From: Candidatus Rokuibacteriota bacterium
GTDB lineage: Bacteria > Methylomirabilota > Methylomirabilia > Rokubacteriales > CSP1-6
NCBI GenBank assembly: GCA_023248995.1
Contig: JAHFDN010000001.1
Location: 124,001 to 188,000 of the forward strand
Direction of reading: 5' to 3'
Length of the DNA: 64,000 nt
Part shown: piece after piece, positions 17,145-25,420 of the stretch
Layout of the letters: the number at the start of each line of letters is the position of its first letter
How positions within the stretch are numbered: the first letter of the stretch is position 1
Program-made: the position numbers and the translations under genes
The notes under the pieces: generated by a model
Told to the model about the DNA's origin: nothing
The model's input: the letters and a program-made list of their open reading frames with translations, nothing else
Databases searched by the model: none

Positions 17145-18817
17145 CGATCGTCCTGGCGCTGCTCCTCCGGCGGGTGCGGGCTCTCGCCCGGATCTTCCGC
17201 GATCGCGAGGGAACCAAGGTCGCTGTCATAGGCCTCTTCGCGCTCCTCTTCGTCCTCGTCATGGCCGGCGAGTACCTGATGGTCCGCCAGGGGCTCGCCG
17301 AGGTGCGCGCCTTCGGCGGCGCCAGCGCGGCCCTGACCCTTTACATCCTCGAGGGTTTCCTGATCCTGGTTCTTGTCGTTTCCCTGCTCAGCTTCGTGGG
17401 CAACGGCCTCTGGACGTTCTTTCGCGCCGCCGACACCGCCTTCCTCCTGGCCACTCCGCTTCCCCTCGGCCACCTGTTCTGGCTCAGGGCGGCGGAGACG
17501 TTCTTTCTCTCCTCCTGGGCCTTCGTCATTCTGGGTGTCCCGGCGTTCATGGCCCTCGGAGCGGCGTACGGCCAGGGCGCGGTCTTTCACCTCCGGGCAC
17601 TCGTCGTCCTGATTCTCTTCATGGCGCTGGCTGGGGGCATGGGGGCGGTCCTCAGCATGGTCGCGGGAGCCGCCTTGCGGCGCTATCGGGCCGGCATCGG
17701 CATGGTCCTTGCCACCGTCACCTTGGCCGGGACGTTCGCCTTCCTGGTCGGCCTCCAGATCGTGCCCTCGGCCGCCGATTTCTATGTCATCTTCGAACCA
17801 GCGATCTTGAACGGAAAGCCCGCTTCCCTCAAGTTCGTCGAGTCGCGATTCGAGCTCTGGCCGACCCACCCTTTGGCCGTGTTGCTTTACCGAGGGGTCA
17901 GCGCCGCGACCATGGGCTCGCCCGCCCTGGCCGGGGCGGCCTGGTTCCTCCCGCTGCTCGCGCTACTCGCCGCCGGGGTTCTGGGGCGGGCCCTCTTCAC
18001 CGCCACCTTGCCGATCATCGCAGAGGGAGCTGGGGCATCGATGCGCGCGCGGACCCGAACGGCAGGCGGGCGGCCGGCGTTCCCGCGGCTACTCCCCGGG
18101 CCCATCGGTGCTCTCGTCGAGCGGGACCTCACCCTCCTGGCCAGGAGCCCGGAGGAGCTGGGGCGCGCGGCCTTCGTCACGTTCCTCCTCATCCTCTACA
18201 CGGCGGTACTCTTTCTGGCCCCCCTGCGCCAGGCTCTGGAAAAACCCGAGGTGGCGGCGCGACTCTTCTTCCTCGACCTCCTGGCCCTCGGCTACTTTCT
18301 CACGGCATTCGGCATACGCTTCGTGTTCCCCAGCCTCTCGCTGGAAGGTCGAGCGGCCTGGATCGTTCTCACCAGCCCCGTACCGGTAGCCAGGCTTCTC
18401 CTCGCGAAGGTCCTCGCCTCTTCCGCCCTGCTCCTCCTCGTCGTGGGCCCGATCGCTGGCGCGGGGGTGACCCGCTTCGTGTCTCAGCCCGCGCTGCTCG
18501 GTCTTTTCGCGCTGCTCCTGGCGCTGATGACGGTGACGACAACGAGCGTCGCGCTGGCCTTCGGCGTTCTCTGGCCGAACTTCAAGGAGCCCAACGCCGA
18601 CCGGCTGGCGACCAACGCCGGCGGCCTCGGCACGATCCTTCTCTGTCTCGCGTACGTGGCGGGGGTGGCGTGGCTCGGGCGCGGCGCCGTCCTGGCGTTC
18701 GCCCAAGGCGAATCGCTCGCGGCCTATGCGGCCTCCGCCCTGACCCTCTCCGCCCCGATCATCGCGGGCGTGACGGTGGCGGCGCACCGGCGAATCAACC
18801 GGCTCGAAATCCTCTGA
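17141..18817 (+). CDS. ABC-2 type transporter membrane protein
   Basis: 558 residues with about 12 hydrophobic segments in two halves separated by a basic, proline-rich cytosolic linker near 290-320 (around MRARTRTAGGRPAFPRLL). It begins at a GTG overlapping the ATPase stop; the longer frame upstream lies inside the ATPase gene. The two-lobed layout suggests a large bacterial ABC exporter permease in which one polypeptide supplies both halves. Substrate unknown. Confidence 0.82.
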   Translation: MTIVLALLLRRVRALARIFRDREGTKVAVIGLFALLFVLVMAGEYLMVRQGLAEVRAFGGASAALTLYILEGFLILVLVVSLLSFVGNGLWTFFRAADTAFLLATPLPLGHLFWLRAAETFFLSSWAFVILGVPAFMALGAAYGQGAVFHLRALVVLILFMALAGGMGAVLSMVAGAALRRYRAGIGMVLATVTLAGTFAFLVGLQIVPSAADFYVIFEPAILNGKPASLKFVESRFELWPTHPLAVLLYRGVSAATMGSPALAGAAWFLPLLALLAAGVLGRALFTATLPIIAEGAGASMRARTRTAGGRPAFPRLLPGPIGALVERDLTLLARSPEELGRAAFVTFLLILYTAVLFLAPLRQALEKPEVAARLFFLDLLALGYFLTAFGIRFVFPSLSLEGRAAWIVLTSPVPVARLLLAKVLASSALLLLVVGPIAGAGVTRFVSQPALLGLFALLLALMTVTTTSVALAFGVLWPNFKEPNADRLATNAGGLGTILLCLAYVAGVAWLGRGAVLAFAQGESLAAYAASALTLSAPIIAGVTVAAHRRINRLEIL

Positions 18818-18855
18818 GGGCGCGGGCGAATCGAGTTCCCGCGGGAGGTACCAGC

Positions 18856-19041
18856 ATGACAGTCGGGCAGGCCCCCATCAAGCAGGCGCTCAAGTGGATC
18901 GGTGAACAACTGAAAGACAATCCGGCTGCGGACCGGACCCGCCTCGTGGACGAGGCCAGCCGACGGTTCGACCTCACGCCGCTGGACGCTGATTTCCTCT
19001 GGCGCCATCTGGCCGAGCGCGGAACCAAGAAGGAAAGCTAG
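18856..19041 (+). CDS. small conserved-type hypothetical protein
   Basis: 61 residues, ATG with GGGAGGT 8 bases upstream. Charged and helical; no membrane segment. Residues about 22-57 (NPAADRTRLVDEASRRFDLT, then LDADFLWRHLAERGTKK) look like a small helix-turn-helix or helical-bundle domain. It lies 38 bases after the ABC permease and may belong to that operon. Function unknown. Confidence 0.6.
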   Translation: MTVGQAPIKQALKWIGEQLKDNPAADRTRLVDEASRRFDLTPLDADFLWRHLAERGTKKES

Positions 19042-19085
19042 AGGGGCGCGGCGCGCGGCCGGGTGTCCGTCGTGGCCGCGTCCGC

Positions 19086-19427
19086 TCACGGCTTGAAGAC
19101 GACGATCGTCGCGCCCCAGCCGCCGCGCTCGGCCGGCGCGTCGAAGAAGCGCTTCACCAGCTCGTGACCGGCCAGGAGCGACTGGACGATCCCCCGCTGC
19201 ACCCCCTGGCCGCGCCCGTGGATCAGCCTGACTTCCTTGAGGCCGCGCTGGCGCGCCGCTCGGAGATACTCGTCCACGACCGAAGGGATGTCTTGCGGCG
19301 CGAAGGCGTGCAGGTCCAGGGAGTCCTCGATCGGGACGACGACCGGCTCGTCCGACCCACCCGCAAGGGGTGGGTGCCCGAAGGGGATGCTCGCTTCGCT
19401 CGCGCTTCCACGAGGGTCCACCACCAT
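19086..19427 (-). CDS. Smr domain protein
   Basis: 113 residues. From about residue 35 it is a stand-alone Smr (MutS2 C-terminal) domain: SLDLHAFAPQDIPSVVDEYL has the DLHG-like start, and VRLIHGRGQGVQRGIV is the HGxGxG nuclease/nucleic-acid loop. It ends GGWGATIVVFKP. Smr domains nick DNA or cleave RNA in ribosome rescue. The N-terminal 35 residues are proline- and glycine-rich and poorly conserved. The ATG at 19427 was chosen over an upstream TTG without a ribosome site. Confidence 0.85.
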   Translation of the reverse strand: MVVDPRGSASEASIPFGHPPLAGGSDEPVVVPIEDSLDLHAFAPQDIPSVVDEYLRAARQRGLKEVRLIHGRGQGVQRGIVQSLLAGHELVKRFFDAPAERGGWGATIVVFKP

Positions 19428-19509
19428 GGGCCTACAGGCGCGGTCCGGCAAGGAGGTGCTTCTGCCAGTGCTGGAGACTCAGGAGATCCTCTCCCGAGAG
19501 CTTGCACTG

Positions 19510-19923
19510 TCAGAAGGTGGCGGCGCGCTCGAAGAAGGCCACGTCCACGAGGGCGACGCCCTCGGCCCGGGCGGTGTCGGCCACCTTCTCGGTCACCATC
19601 TGGCGGACGAAGGGGATGGGGATCCGCCCGAGGCGGTGAAGGACGTCGTCGGTGCACCGGATCGAGGTTCCGGGCAGGACCGGGCCGCCGCCCGCCGCCG
19701 GCTCCGGGGCGTGCTCGCAGGTCTCCGGGACGAGATCCTGGAGACGGAGCGAGACGTAGTCCGTGACCCAGGACCTGATTCCCTCCCTGGCGGAATCGGA
19801 ACTCAGCTGGGAGCGCTCGAGCAGTTGGCTCATGCTGAGGAGCATACCCTCCAGGTGGGCCAGTCGGCGGTCGAGGGCGCGCAGGCGCTCGTCCAAGGTG
19901 GCGGGGTCCATCGCGCCGGTCAT
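19510..19923 (-). CDS. protein with C-terminal protochlorophyllide-reductase-like (PCP_red) domain
   Basis: 137 residues. An N-terminal coiled coil (residues 5-50, LDERLRALDRRLAHLEGMLL) is followed by a short helical C-terminal domain, VLHRLGRIPIPFVRQMVTEK and DTARAEGVALVDVAFFERA. The latter resembles the PCP_red module found at the end of BchB/ChlB and as stand-alone proteins. No bacteriochlorophyll genes are in the window. It overlaps the amidase stop by ATGA, so the two are coupled. Function unknown. Confidence 0.65.
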   Translation of the reverse strand: MTGAMDPATLDERLRALDRRLAHLEGMLLSMSQLLERSQLSSDSAREGIRSWVTDYVSLRLQDLVPETCEHAPEPAAGGGPVLPGTSIRCTDDVLHRLGRIPIPFVRQMVTEKVADTARAEGVALVDVAFFERAATF

Positions 19924-21380
19924 CCTACCACACCCTGCGACGTCGGGGGAGCCGCGGGCGCCTCGGAAGCCATCGGCGGCCGTCGCAGGTGCCAGTCGGT
20001 CATGCGCTGGTAGGCGTCGGCAACCCGCAGCACCGTCGCCTCGTCAAAGGCGCGCCCCACAATCTGCATCCCCATGGGGAGTCCCGCGACCGTGAACCCG
20101 CACGGCACGGCCGCCACGGGATGCCCCGAGAGGTTGAACGCGCGCGTCAAGCGGGTCAGGCTTGCGCGCACGTCCCGCCGGTCGCCCTCGACCATCACTT
20201 CGGTCTGCCCCACCGGTGTGGCCACGATGGGTGTGCTGGGGGCGATGAGCACGTCGTGGTCGGCCAGGAGAGCGTCCACCTCCCGCCGAATCAGCTGCCG
20301 CGCCCGCTGGGCCTTGAGGTACTGGGTCGCGGAGACGAAGGCGCCAAGCCGTAGCCGGTCGCGTACATCCGGCGCGTAATCCTGGGGCCGCGTCTTCATC
20401 CACTTCTCGTGGTACGCGAGCGCCTCCGAGGCGGAGATGGCGAAGGCGGCCCCCGCGACCTGGCCGGCGCTCTCGAGCTCGACCTCCTCCACCCGCGCTC
20501 CCTGCCGCTCGAGCTGCTTGGCCGCCTGCTCCACCGCCTGGCGGACGACCAACCCCGCGGACTCCAGAAAGAAGGCACGAAGCAGGCCCACCCTGAGGCC
20601 GCGGACCTCGCCCGTCAGCCTGGCGGTGTAGGCTGGAACCGGCAGCGCGCTGGTCGTCGGATCTCGCCCGTCGAATCCCGCCATGGCCCCGAGCATCAGC
20701 GCCGCGTCCATCGCCGTCCGGCCCATGGGGCCGACATGATCCATGGACCAGGCCACGGGCACGACGCCGGCCCGACTCACCCGGCCGTACGTGGGCTTGA
20801 TCCCCGAGACACCACAGAGCGCCGCGGGAATCCTGATGGAGCCGCCCGTGTCGGACCCGAGCGCGCCCGCCGCCAGTCCGGCCGCCACTGCCACCCCCGA
20901 CCCGGAGGACGAGCCCCCGGCGATCCGGTGGGTCTGGGCATCCCACGGGTTCCAGGCGCTTCCGAAGTGGATGTTGAGTCCTTCGGGCCCGTAGGCGAAC
21001 TCGTGCATGTTGAGCTTGCCCAGCACGATGGCTCCGGCCGCCCTGAGACGAGCCACGACCGTGGCGTCCTCCTCGGGGACCCAGTCGGAGAGAATTTTGG
21101 ACCCCGCTGTCGTCCGCACGCCCTTGGTGGCGCAGAGATCCTTGAGCGCGATCGGGATGCCGTGGAGCGAACCAAGGGCCTCCCCCCGCCTGACGGCACT
21201 TTCGCCGGCCTTGGCGGCCCCAAGCGCCTCGTCCCGACAGACCGTGATGAAAGCCCGGAGTTTGCCATCGAGGGATTCGATGCGCTCCAGATAGGCCTGG
21301 ACGACTTCCACGGGAGAGATTTCTCTGGCGACGATCAGGCGGGTCAGATCCGCGATGGACTTCCAGACGAGATCGCTCAT
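19920..21380 (-). CDS. amidase signature family hydrolase (GatA/AtzE-like)
   Basis: 486 residues, a complete amidase signature enzyme. The Ser-cisSer-Lys triad is visible: Lys in GIPIALKDLCATKG, the glycine/serine-rich loop GGSSSGSGVAVAAGLAAGAL, and the nucleophile in GSDTGGSIRIPAALCG. It ends with the PVAAVPCGFTVAGLPMGMQIV signature shared with GatA. It begins inside the stop of a 63-residue GatC/AtzG-like gene, and no gatB is present. This makes a small-molecule amidase with an accessory subunit (as in AtzE-AtzG, 1-carboxybiuret hydrolase) more likely than a Glu-tRNA(Gln) amidotransferase. MSDLVWKS at 21380 is the start; the longer frame covers the small gene. Confidence 0.88.
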   Translation of the reverse strand: MSDLVWKSIADLTRLIVAREISPVEVVQAYLERIESLDGKLRAFITVCRDEALGAAKAGESAVRRGEALGSLHGIPIALKDLCATKGVRTTAGSKILSDWVPEEDATVVARLRAAGAIVLGKLNMHEFAYGPEGLNIHFGSAWNPWDAQTHRIAGGSSSGSGVAVAAGLAAGALGSDTGGSIRIPAALCGVSGIKPTYGRVSRAGVVPVAWSMDHVGPMGRTAMDAALMLGAMAGFDGRDPTTSALPVPAYTARLTGEVRGLRVGLLRAFFLESAGLVVRQAVEQAAKQLERQGARVEEVELESAGQVAGAAFAISASEALAYHEKWMKTRPQDYAPDVRDRLRLGAFVSATQYLKAQRARQLIRREVDALLADHDVLIAPSTPIVATPVGQTEVMVEGDRRDVRASLTRLTRAFNLSGHPVAAVPCGFTVAGLPMGMQIVGRAFDEATVLRVADAYQRMTDWHLRRPPMASEAPAAPPTSQGVVG

Positions 21381-21568
21381 GGCGTTCCGCTCGGAATCCG
21401 CCAGCCGACGGCCGGCTCGACGTCGTCGAGCGGCAGAGCGTCGAGCTGATCCAGCGCGGCCAGGTGCTTCTCCACGAGCGGGAGGAGGCGCTCGATCTCC
21501 TCTTCGGTCCAATCGTATCCGAGCAGACCGGCGATCCGCTTCAGGGCTTGCAGGCTGACAGGCTCCAT
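21377..21568 (-). CDS. GatC/AtzG-like small amidase partner
   Basis: Only 63 residues: MEPVSLQALKRIAGLLGYDW, TEEEIERLLPLVEKHLAALD and a tail LPLDDVEPAVGW. The helix pair and the DDVEP tail resemble GatC (about 95 residues), but the length fits the DUF4089/AtzG family that wraps and stabilises amidases such as AtzE. It overlaps the amidase start by ATGA, the arrangement expected for two subunits made in equal amounts. Confidence 0.75.
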   Translation of the reverse strand: MEPVSLQALKRIAGLLGYDWTEEEIERLLPLVEKHLAALDQLDALPLDDVEPAVGWRIPSGTP

Positions 21569-21644
21569 TCGGCCTCCACCCCACGGAGAGTGAGCGCAGG
21601 GAAGAATATCCCTGCCCCTCGCCAGGGTCAAGAAATGCGCGGTC

Positions 21645-21672
21645 TTGACAAGACAGTGCGCGCGAGCATAAT
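21645..21672 (+). promoter_or_regulatory. predicted promoter of the lipoprotein gene (very short leader)
   Basis: TTGACA (21645-21650), a 16-base spacer and CATAAT (21667-21672). The ATG at 21684 is only 11 bases past the -10, so the mRNA would have a leader of 0-5 bases. No Shine-Dalgarno sequence precedes the ATG. Confidence 0.6.
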
Positions 21673-21683
21673 GAACGGCCACC

Positions 21684-22130
21684 ATGGCTCAGGGCTTCCG
21701 GGTCGGCGCGTTCATCTTCCTGGCCCTGCTCGTCGCGGGCTGCGGGGCCGAAGAGAAGAAGGCCAGGGCGAGCGCCGTGGCAGAGGGATATCTCAAGGCG
21801 GTGAAGGACAAGGACCTGGACAAAGCCATGAGCTTCTTCGCCAAGGCGTACTTCGAAACCCGGAGCCCAACCGGATGGAAGGCTGACCAGAGGCTCATCA
21901 CCACTCGCCTGGGGCCGCTTCAATCCTATTCGCTCACGAGCTGGAGCTGGCGGACGGACTTCGTCCCGCCCGACAGCGGCACCCACGTGACGCTAGAATA
22001 CGACGTGAAGTATGCCAAGCACTCGGCGGTCGAAAGCTTCCTGCTCCTCAAACCGTTCACGCGGCACGAGTACAAGATCATGAGCCATTCGATCGCATCC
22101 GAAGGGCTCCTGACCCAGCCAGCCCGCTGA
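21684..22130 (+). CDS. small lipoprotein, hypothetical
   Basis: 148 residues. A short lipoprotein signal peptide (FRVGAFIFLALLVAGCG) with lipobox LVAG-Cys at residue 20. The mature part has a helix rich in Ala and Lys (VAEGYLKAVKDKDLDKAMSF) and then a beta-rich stretch ending SHSIASEG, a layout like SnoaL/DUF4864-type secreted folds. Probably anchored on the outer face of a membrane. Role unknown. The aldehyde dehydrogenase gene follows 18 bases later. Confidence 0.75.
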   Translation: MAQGFRVGAFIFLALLVAGCGAEEKKARASAVAEGYLKAVKDKDLDKAMSFFAKAYFETRSPTGWKADQRLITTRLGPLQSYSLTSWSWRTDFVPPDSGTHVTLEYDVKYAKHSAVESFLLLKPFTRHEYKIMSHSIASEGLLTQPAR

Positions 22131-22148
22131 CCGCCTGAAAGGCACTCG

Positions 22149-23540
22149 ATGCCCCCACGGACCTGGACGCTCGTCAACCCCGCTACCGAGGAGCCGTTCC
22201 GCACCGTTTCGTACACCGATCCACCGGAGGTCGCGCGGCTGCTCGAGCGCGCCCAGAGAGCCCAGCGCCAGTGGCGGAACGTCCCGCTCGACGAGCGTGT
22301 CCGGACCGTCTCGCAGATGATGCCGGCGTTCCGCGCGATGGCCGACGGCGTGGCCGGCGACATCACGCGCCAGATGGGGAAGCCGCTCCGGCAATCCCTG
22401 GACGAGATCCAGACCATGATCGACCGCGCCGAGGCGATGTGCCGCCTCGCCCCGGCGGCGCTCGCCGACGAGCGCCTACCGGAAAAGCCGGCGTTTCGCC
22501 GCTTCATCCGCCACGAGCCCCACGGTGTGGTGCTGGACATCGCAGCCTGGAATTACCCGCTCCTGATCGCCGTCAACGTGGTGGTCCCGGCCCTTCTTGC
22601 CGGCAACGCCGTCCTCCTCAAGCACGCGCGGCTCACGCCCCTCTGCGCCGATCATTTCGTTGACGCCTTCGCCAAGACAGACCTGCCCCCCGGCCTCATC
22701 GCCGCGCTCCGGCTCGATCACGAGGCCACGGCCGCGCTGATCCGGTCCGGGGACGTGGATCATGTCTCGTTCACGGGCTCGGTGGCCGGCGGCCGGGAGA
22801 TTTACCGGCACGTGGCCACCCGCTTCATGGACGCGGGGCTGGAACTCGGCGGGAAGGATCCCGCCTACGTCGCGGCCGATGCCGATCTGGACCACGCGGT
22901 CGAGAACCTGGTGGACGGCGCCTTTTACAACGCCGGGCAGAGCTGTTGCGCGGTGGAGCGGATCTACGTGGATCGCTCCGTCTTCGGTCGGTTCGTGGAC
23001 GCGTACGTCGAGCTGGTCCGGCGCTACCGCATGGGCGAGCCGGAGGACGACGGCACGACGCTGGGCCCCCTGGCCCAGCGGTCGGGCGTCACGCTCGTTC
23101 TCGAGAAGATCGCAGAGGCCAAGGCCAAGGGCGCACGGGTCCTCACCGGCGGCGTCCCCTGGGCGGGCAAGGGGTTCTTCTGCGAGGCGACCGTGCTCGT
23201 CAACGTCAACCACAGGATGACCGTCATGCGTGAGGAAAGCTTCGGTCCCGTGATCGGGATCATGCCCGTTGCCGACGAGGAGGAAGCGGTCCGACTGATG
23301 AACGACAGTCCGTACGGGCTCACCGCGTCCATCTGGACGCGCGACCTCGACCGGGCCGCGCGTCTGGGCGACCGCCTCGAAACCGGAACGGTGTACGCAA
23401 ACCGGTGCGACTACCTCGATCCCATGCTGCCCTGGGTGGGCGTGAAGGACAGCGGTAAGGGGTGCTCCCTGTCCCATCTGGGCTTTCTGTCCCTGACCAG
23501 GCCGAAGAGCTTCCACCTGCGCGCGACCGAAAGGAGGTGA
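22149..23540 (+). CDS. NAD(P)-dependent aldehyde dehydrogenase
   Basis: 463 residues, aldehyde dehydrogenase superfamily. The general base lies in LELGGKDPAYVAADADLDHA, the nucleophile in NAGQSCCAVERIYVD (cysteine pair), the cofactor region in DIAAWNYPLLIAVNVVVPAL, and the C-terminal EESFGPVIGIMP motif is present. The length is slightly short (470-500 is usual), as in succinate-semialdehyde or aryl-aldehyde types. The substrate is unknown. It precedes the [2Fe-2S]-ASKHA gene by 29 bases. Confidence 0.93.
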   Translation: MPPRTWTLVNPATEEPFRTVSYTDPPEVARLLERAQRAQRQWRNVPLDERVRTVSQMMPAFRAMADGVAGDITRQMGKPLRQSLDEIQTMIDRAEAMCRLAPAALADERLPEKPAFRRFIRHEPHGVVLDIAAWNYPLLIAVNVVVPALLAGNAVLLKHARLTPLCADHFVDAFAKTDLPPGLIAALRLDHEATAALIRSGDVDHVSFTGSVAGGREIYRHVATRFMDAGLELGGKDPAYVAADADLDHAVENLVDGAFYNAGQSCCAVERIYVDRSVFGRFVDAYVELVRRYRMGEPEDDGTTLGPLAQRSGVTLVLEKIAEAKAKGARVLTGGVPWAGKGFFCEATVLVNVNHRMTVMREESFGPVIGIMPVADEEEAVRLMNDSPYGLTASIWTRDLDRAARLGDRLETGTVYANRCDYLDPMLPWVGVKDSGKGCSLSHLGFLSLTRPKSFHLRATERR

Positions 23541-23554
23541 GTGAGGGGGCGTGC

Positions 23555-23560
23555 TATCAT
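23555..23560 (+). promoter_or_regulatory. possible -10 element before the ASKHA gene
   Basis: TATCAT ends 9 bases before the ATG at 23570, with no convincing -35 and no ribosome site close to the ATG. If used, the transcript would be leaderless. Read-through from the aldehyde dehydrogenase gene is the alternative. Confidence 0.3.
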
Positions 23561-23569
23561 ACGGCCGGC

Positions 23570-25420
23570 ATGACCGTTTCCCTCACCGTCCTTCCCGACA
23601 ACCGGGAGCTCCAGGTGCCGGCTGGGGCCACGATCCTCAAGGCAGCTCAGGCCGCAGGGATTGACATTACCGCCACGTGCGGCGGACGCGGCCGCTGCAC
23701 CTCCTGCCGCGTAAAATTCCTGCGCGGAACCGTTCCGCCCGCCACCATCATGGATGAGCTCCAGCTGGGCGCCGATCTGGTGCGCGAAGGCTACCGCCTC
23801 TCTTGCCAGTGCCGCGTCACCGAGCCCGTCGCGGTGCAGGTCGCCCCGCCCCTGGACGAGCGGGCGTTCCAGATGCTGGGCGCCGACCGGAGCATCCGGG
23901 ATGTCGCGCGGGTCGTCATCGGCGCCGGCATCGCCAAGCAGGTCGTGAAGGTCCCGCTCCCCCGCGAGGAGCACCACCAGACATCCGACCTCGAGGAGCT
24001 GCTGGGCGTCATCGGGCGCACCACCGACGACATCGCCCCCGCCATCCTCCGGGAGCTGCCACTGACTCTGAGGGACGGCGGGGGCGAGGTCACGGTCACC
24101 ACGTTCGGGCGGCAGGTCCTCGCGGTGGAGAAGGGCGACACGGCGCTCATGAAGTTCGGCCTGGCCGTGGACGTCGGGACGACGAGCGTCGTGAGCACGC
24201 TGATCGAGCTCGAGTCGGGGGAGCAGCTCGCCTCGGTCGCGAGCCTGAATCCCCAGGCCGTGTTCGGCGGTGATCTGATGTCCCGGATCGCTTTCGCGCA
24301 ATTCAACCCGGTTAACCTGCGCAAGCTTCAGACCAGGATCATCGGCCTCCTGAACCAGCACGTCGAGGAGATCGTCCGCCAATCGGGCGTGCTCGCCAAG
24401 TGGATCTACAAGGTCGTGGTCGTGGGCAACACCTGCATGCACCACATCCTCCTCGGCATCGACCCCTCCTACGTCGGGCTGGCCCCGTACGCCCCCGTCA
24501 TGCGCCACTCCCTGGTACTACCCGCCCGGGAGCTCTTCCTCAAGGTGAATCCTGAAGCGAGAGTGTGTCTGCTCCCGATCGTCGCCGGCTTCGTCGGGGC
24601 CGATGCCGTGGCCGTCGCACTCGCCACGCGCATCTACGAGAGCTCCGAGGTTCGGATCGCCGTGGACATCGGGACCAACGGCGAGGTCCTCCTGGGCTCC
24701 AAGGCGCACCTCTGGGCGTGCTCGGCACCCGCCGGCCCCGCTCTGGAGGGCGCCCAGATCCGGCACGGGATGCGCGGCGCCCTCGGCGCGATCGACCGCG
24801 TGCGGATCGGGGACGAGGTCGAGATCCACACCATCGGGGAGGTCGCCCCCCTCGGCATCTGCGGCTCCGGGATCATCGACCTGCTGGCCGGGATGCTGGA
24901 CCAGGGCATCATCGACCACTCAGGGCTCATCCGGCTCGAGGATCGCGACCGCCTCGCGCCGCGTCTCAGGGAGCGCGTCGTGATGCGCGGCGAAGAGCGC
25001 CAGTTCATCCTCGTCAGGCCGGGGGAGGCCGGCGCGACGGGGGAGATCGTCCTCACCCAGGAGGACATCCGCCAGGTCCAGCTGGCCAAAGGCGCCATCG
25101 CCTCCGGCGTGGCGATGCTCCAGCACGTGGCCGGCATCCCCAGTGAGCAGATCGCCGAGCTGATGCTGGCGGGCGGCTTCGGCAACTACATGTCGATCGA
25201 GAGCGCGCTCAGGATCGGACTGGTCCCGACGCTGCCGGCCGGGAAGATCCGCTACGTCGGAAACGCCGCATCCCTGGGGGCCCAGCTCTGCCTCGTCTCC
25301 GAGGCCGAGCGGCAGCGCGCCGACCGCATCGCGCGCGGCATCGAGCACGTCTCCCTCGCAGCGCATCCCGCCTTTCAGGACCTCTTCGTCGACTGCATGA
25401 ACTTTCCCAGGCGGGCATGA
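23570..25420 (+). CDS. [2Fe-2S] ferredoxin-ASKHA protein, corrinoid-activating RACo-like (DUF4445)
   Basis: 616 residues. An N-terminal plant-type [2Fe-2S] domain has C37-x5-C43-x2-C46 (TCGGRGRCTSCRVKF) and a fourth cysteine near 79 (YRLSCQCRV). The long C-terminal part has ASKHA ATPase motifs: LAVDVGTTSVVSTLIEL, VVVGNTCMHHILLGIDP, IAVDIGTNGEVLLGS and AGGFGNYMS. This is the architecture of reductive activators of corrinoid proteins (RACo, and the activating enzymes of methyltransferase systems), which use ATP to re-reduce Co(II). It overlaps a UroD-family methyltransferase-like gene by ATGA. No corrinoid protein gene is present. Confidence 0.9.
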   Translation: MTVSLTVLPDNRELQVPAGATILKAAQAAGIDITATCGGRGRCTSCRVKFLRGTVPPATIMDELQLGADLVREGYRLSCQCRVTEPVAVQVAPPLDERAFQMLGADRSIRDVARVVIGAGIAKQVVKVPLPREEHHQTSDLEELLGVIGRTTDDIAPAILRELPLTLRDGGGEVTVTTFGRQVLAVEKGDTALMKFGLAVDVGTTSVVSTLIELESGEQLASVASLNPQAVFGGDLMSRIAFAQFNPVNLRKLQTRIIGLLNQHVEEIVRQSGVLAKWIYKVVVVGNTCMHHILLGIDPSYVGLAPYAPVMRHSLVLPARELFLKVNPEARVCLLPIVAGFVGADAVAVALATRIYESSEVRIAVDIGTNGEVLLGSKAHLWACSAPAGPALEGAQIRHGMRGALGAIDRVRIGDEVEIHTIGEVAPLGICGSGIIDLLAGMLDQGIIDHSGLIRLEDRDRLAPRLRERVVMRGEERQFILVRPGEAGATGEIVLTQEDIRQVQLAKGAIASGVAMLQHVAGIPSEQIAELMLAGGFGNYMSIESALRIGLVPTLPAGKIRYVGNAASLGAQLCLVSEAERQRADRIARGIEHVSLAAHPAFQDLFVDCMNFPRRA

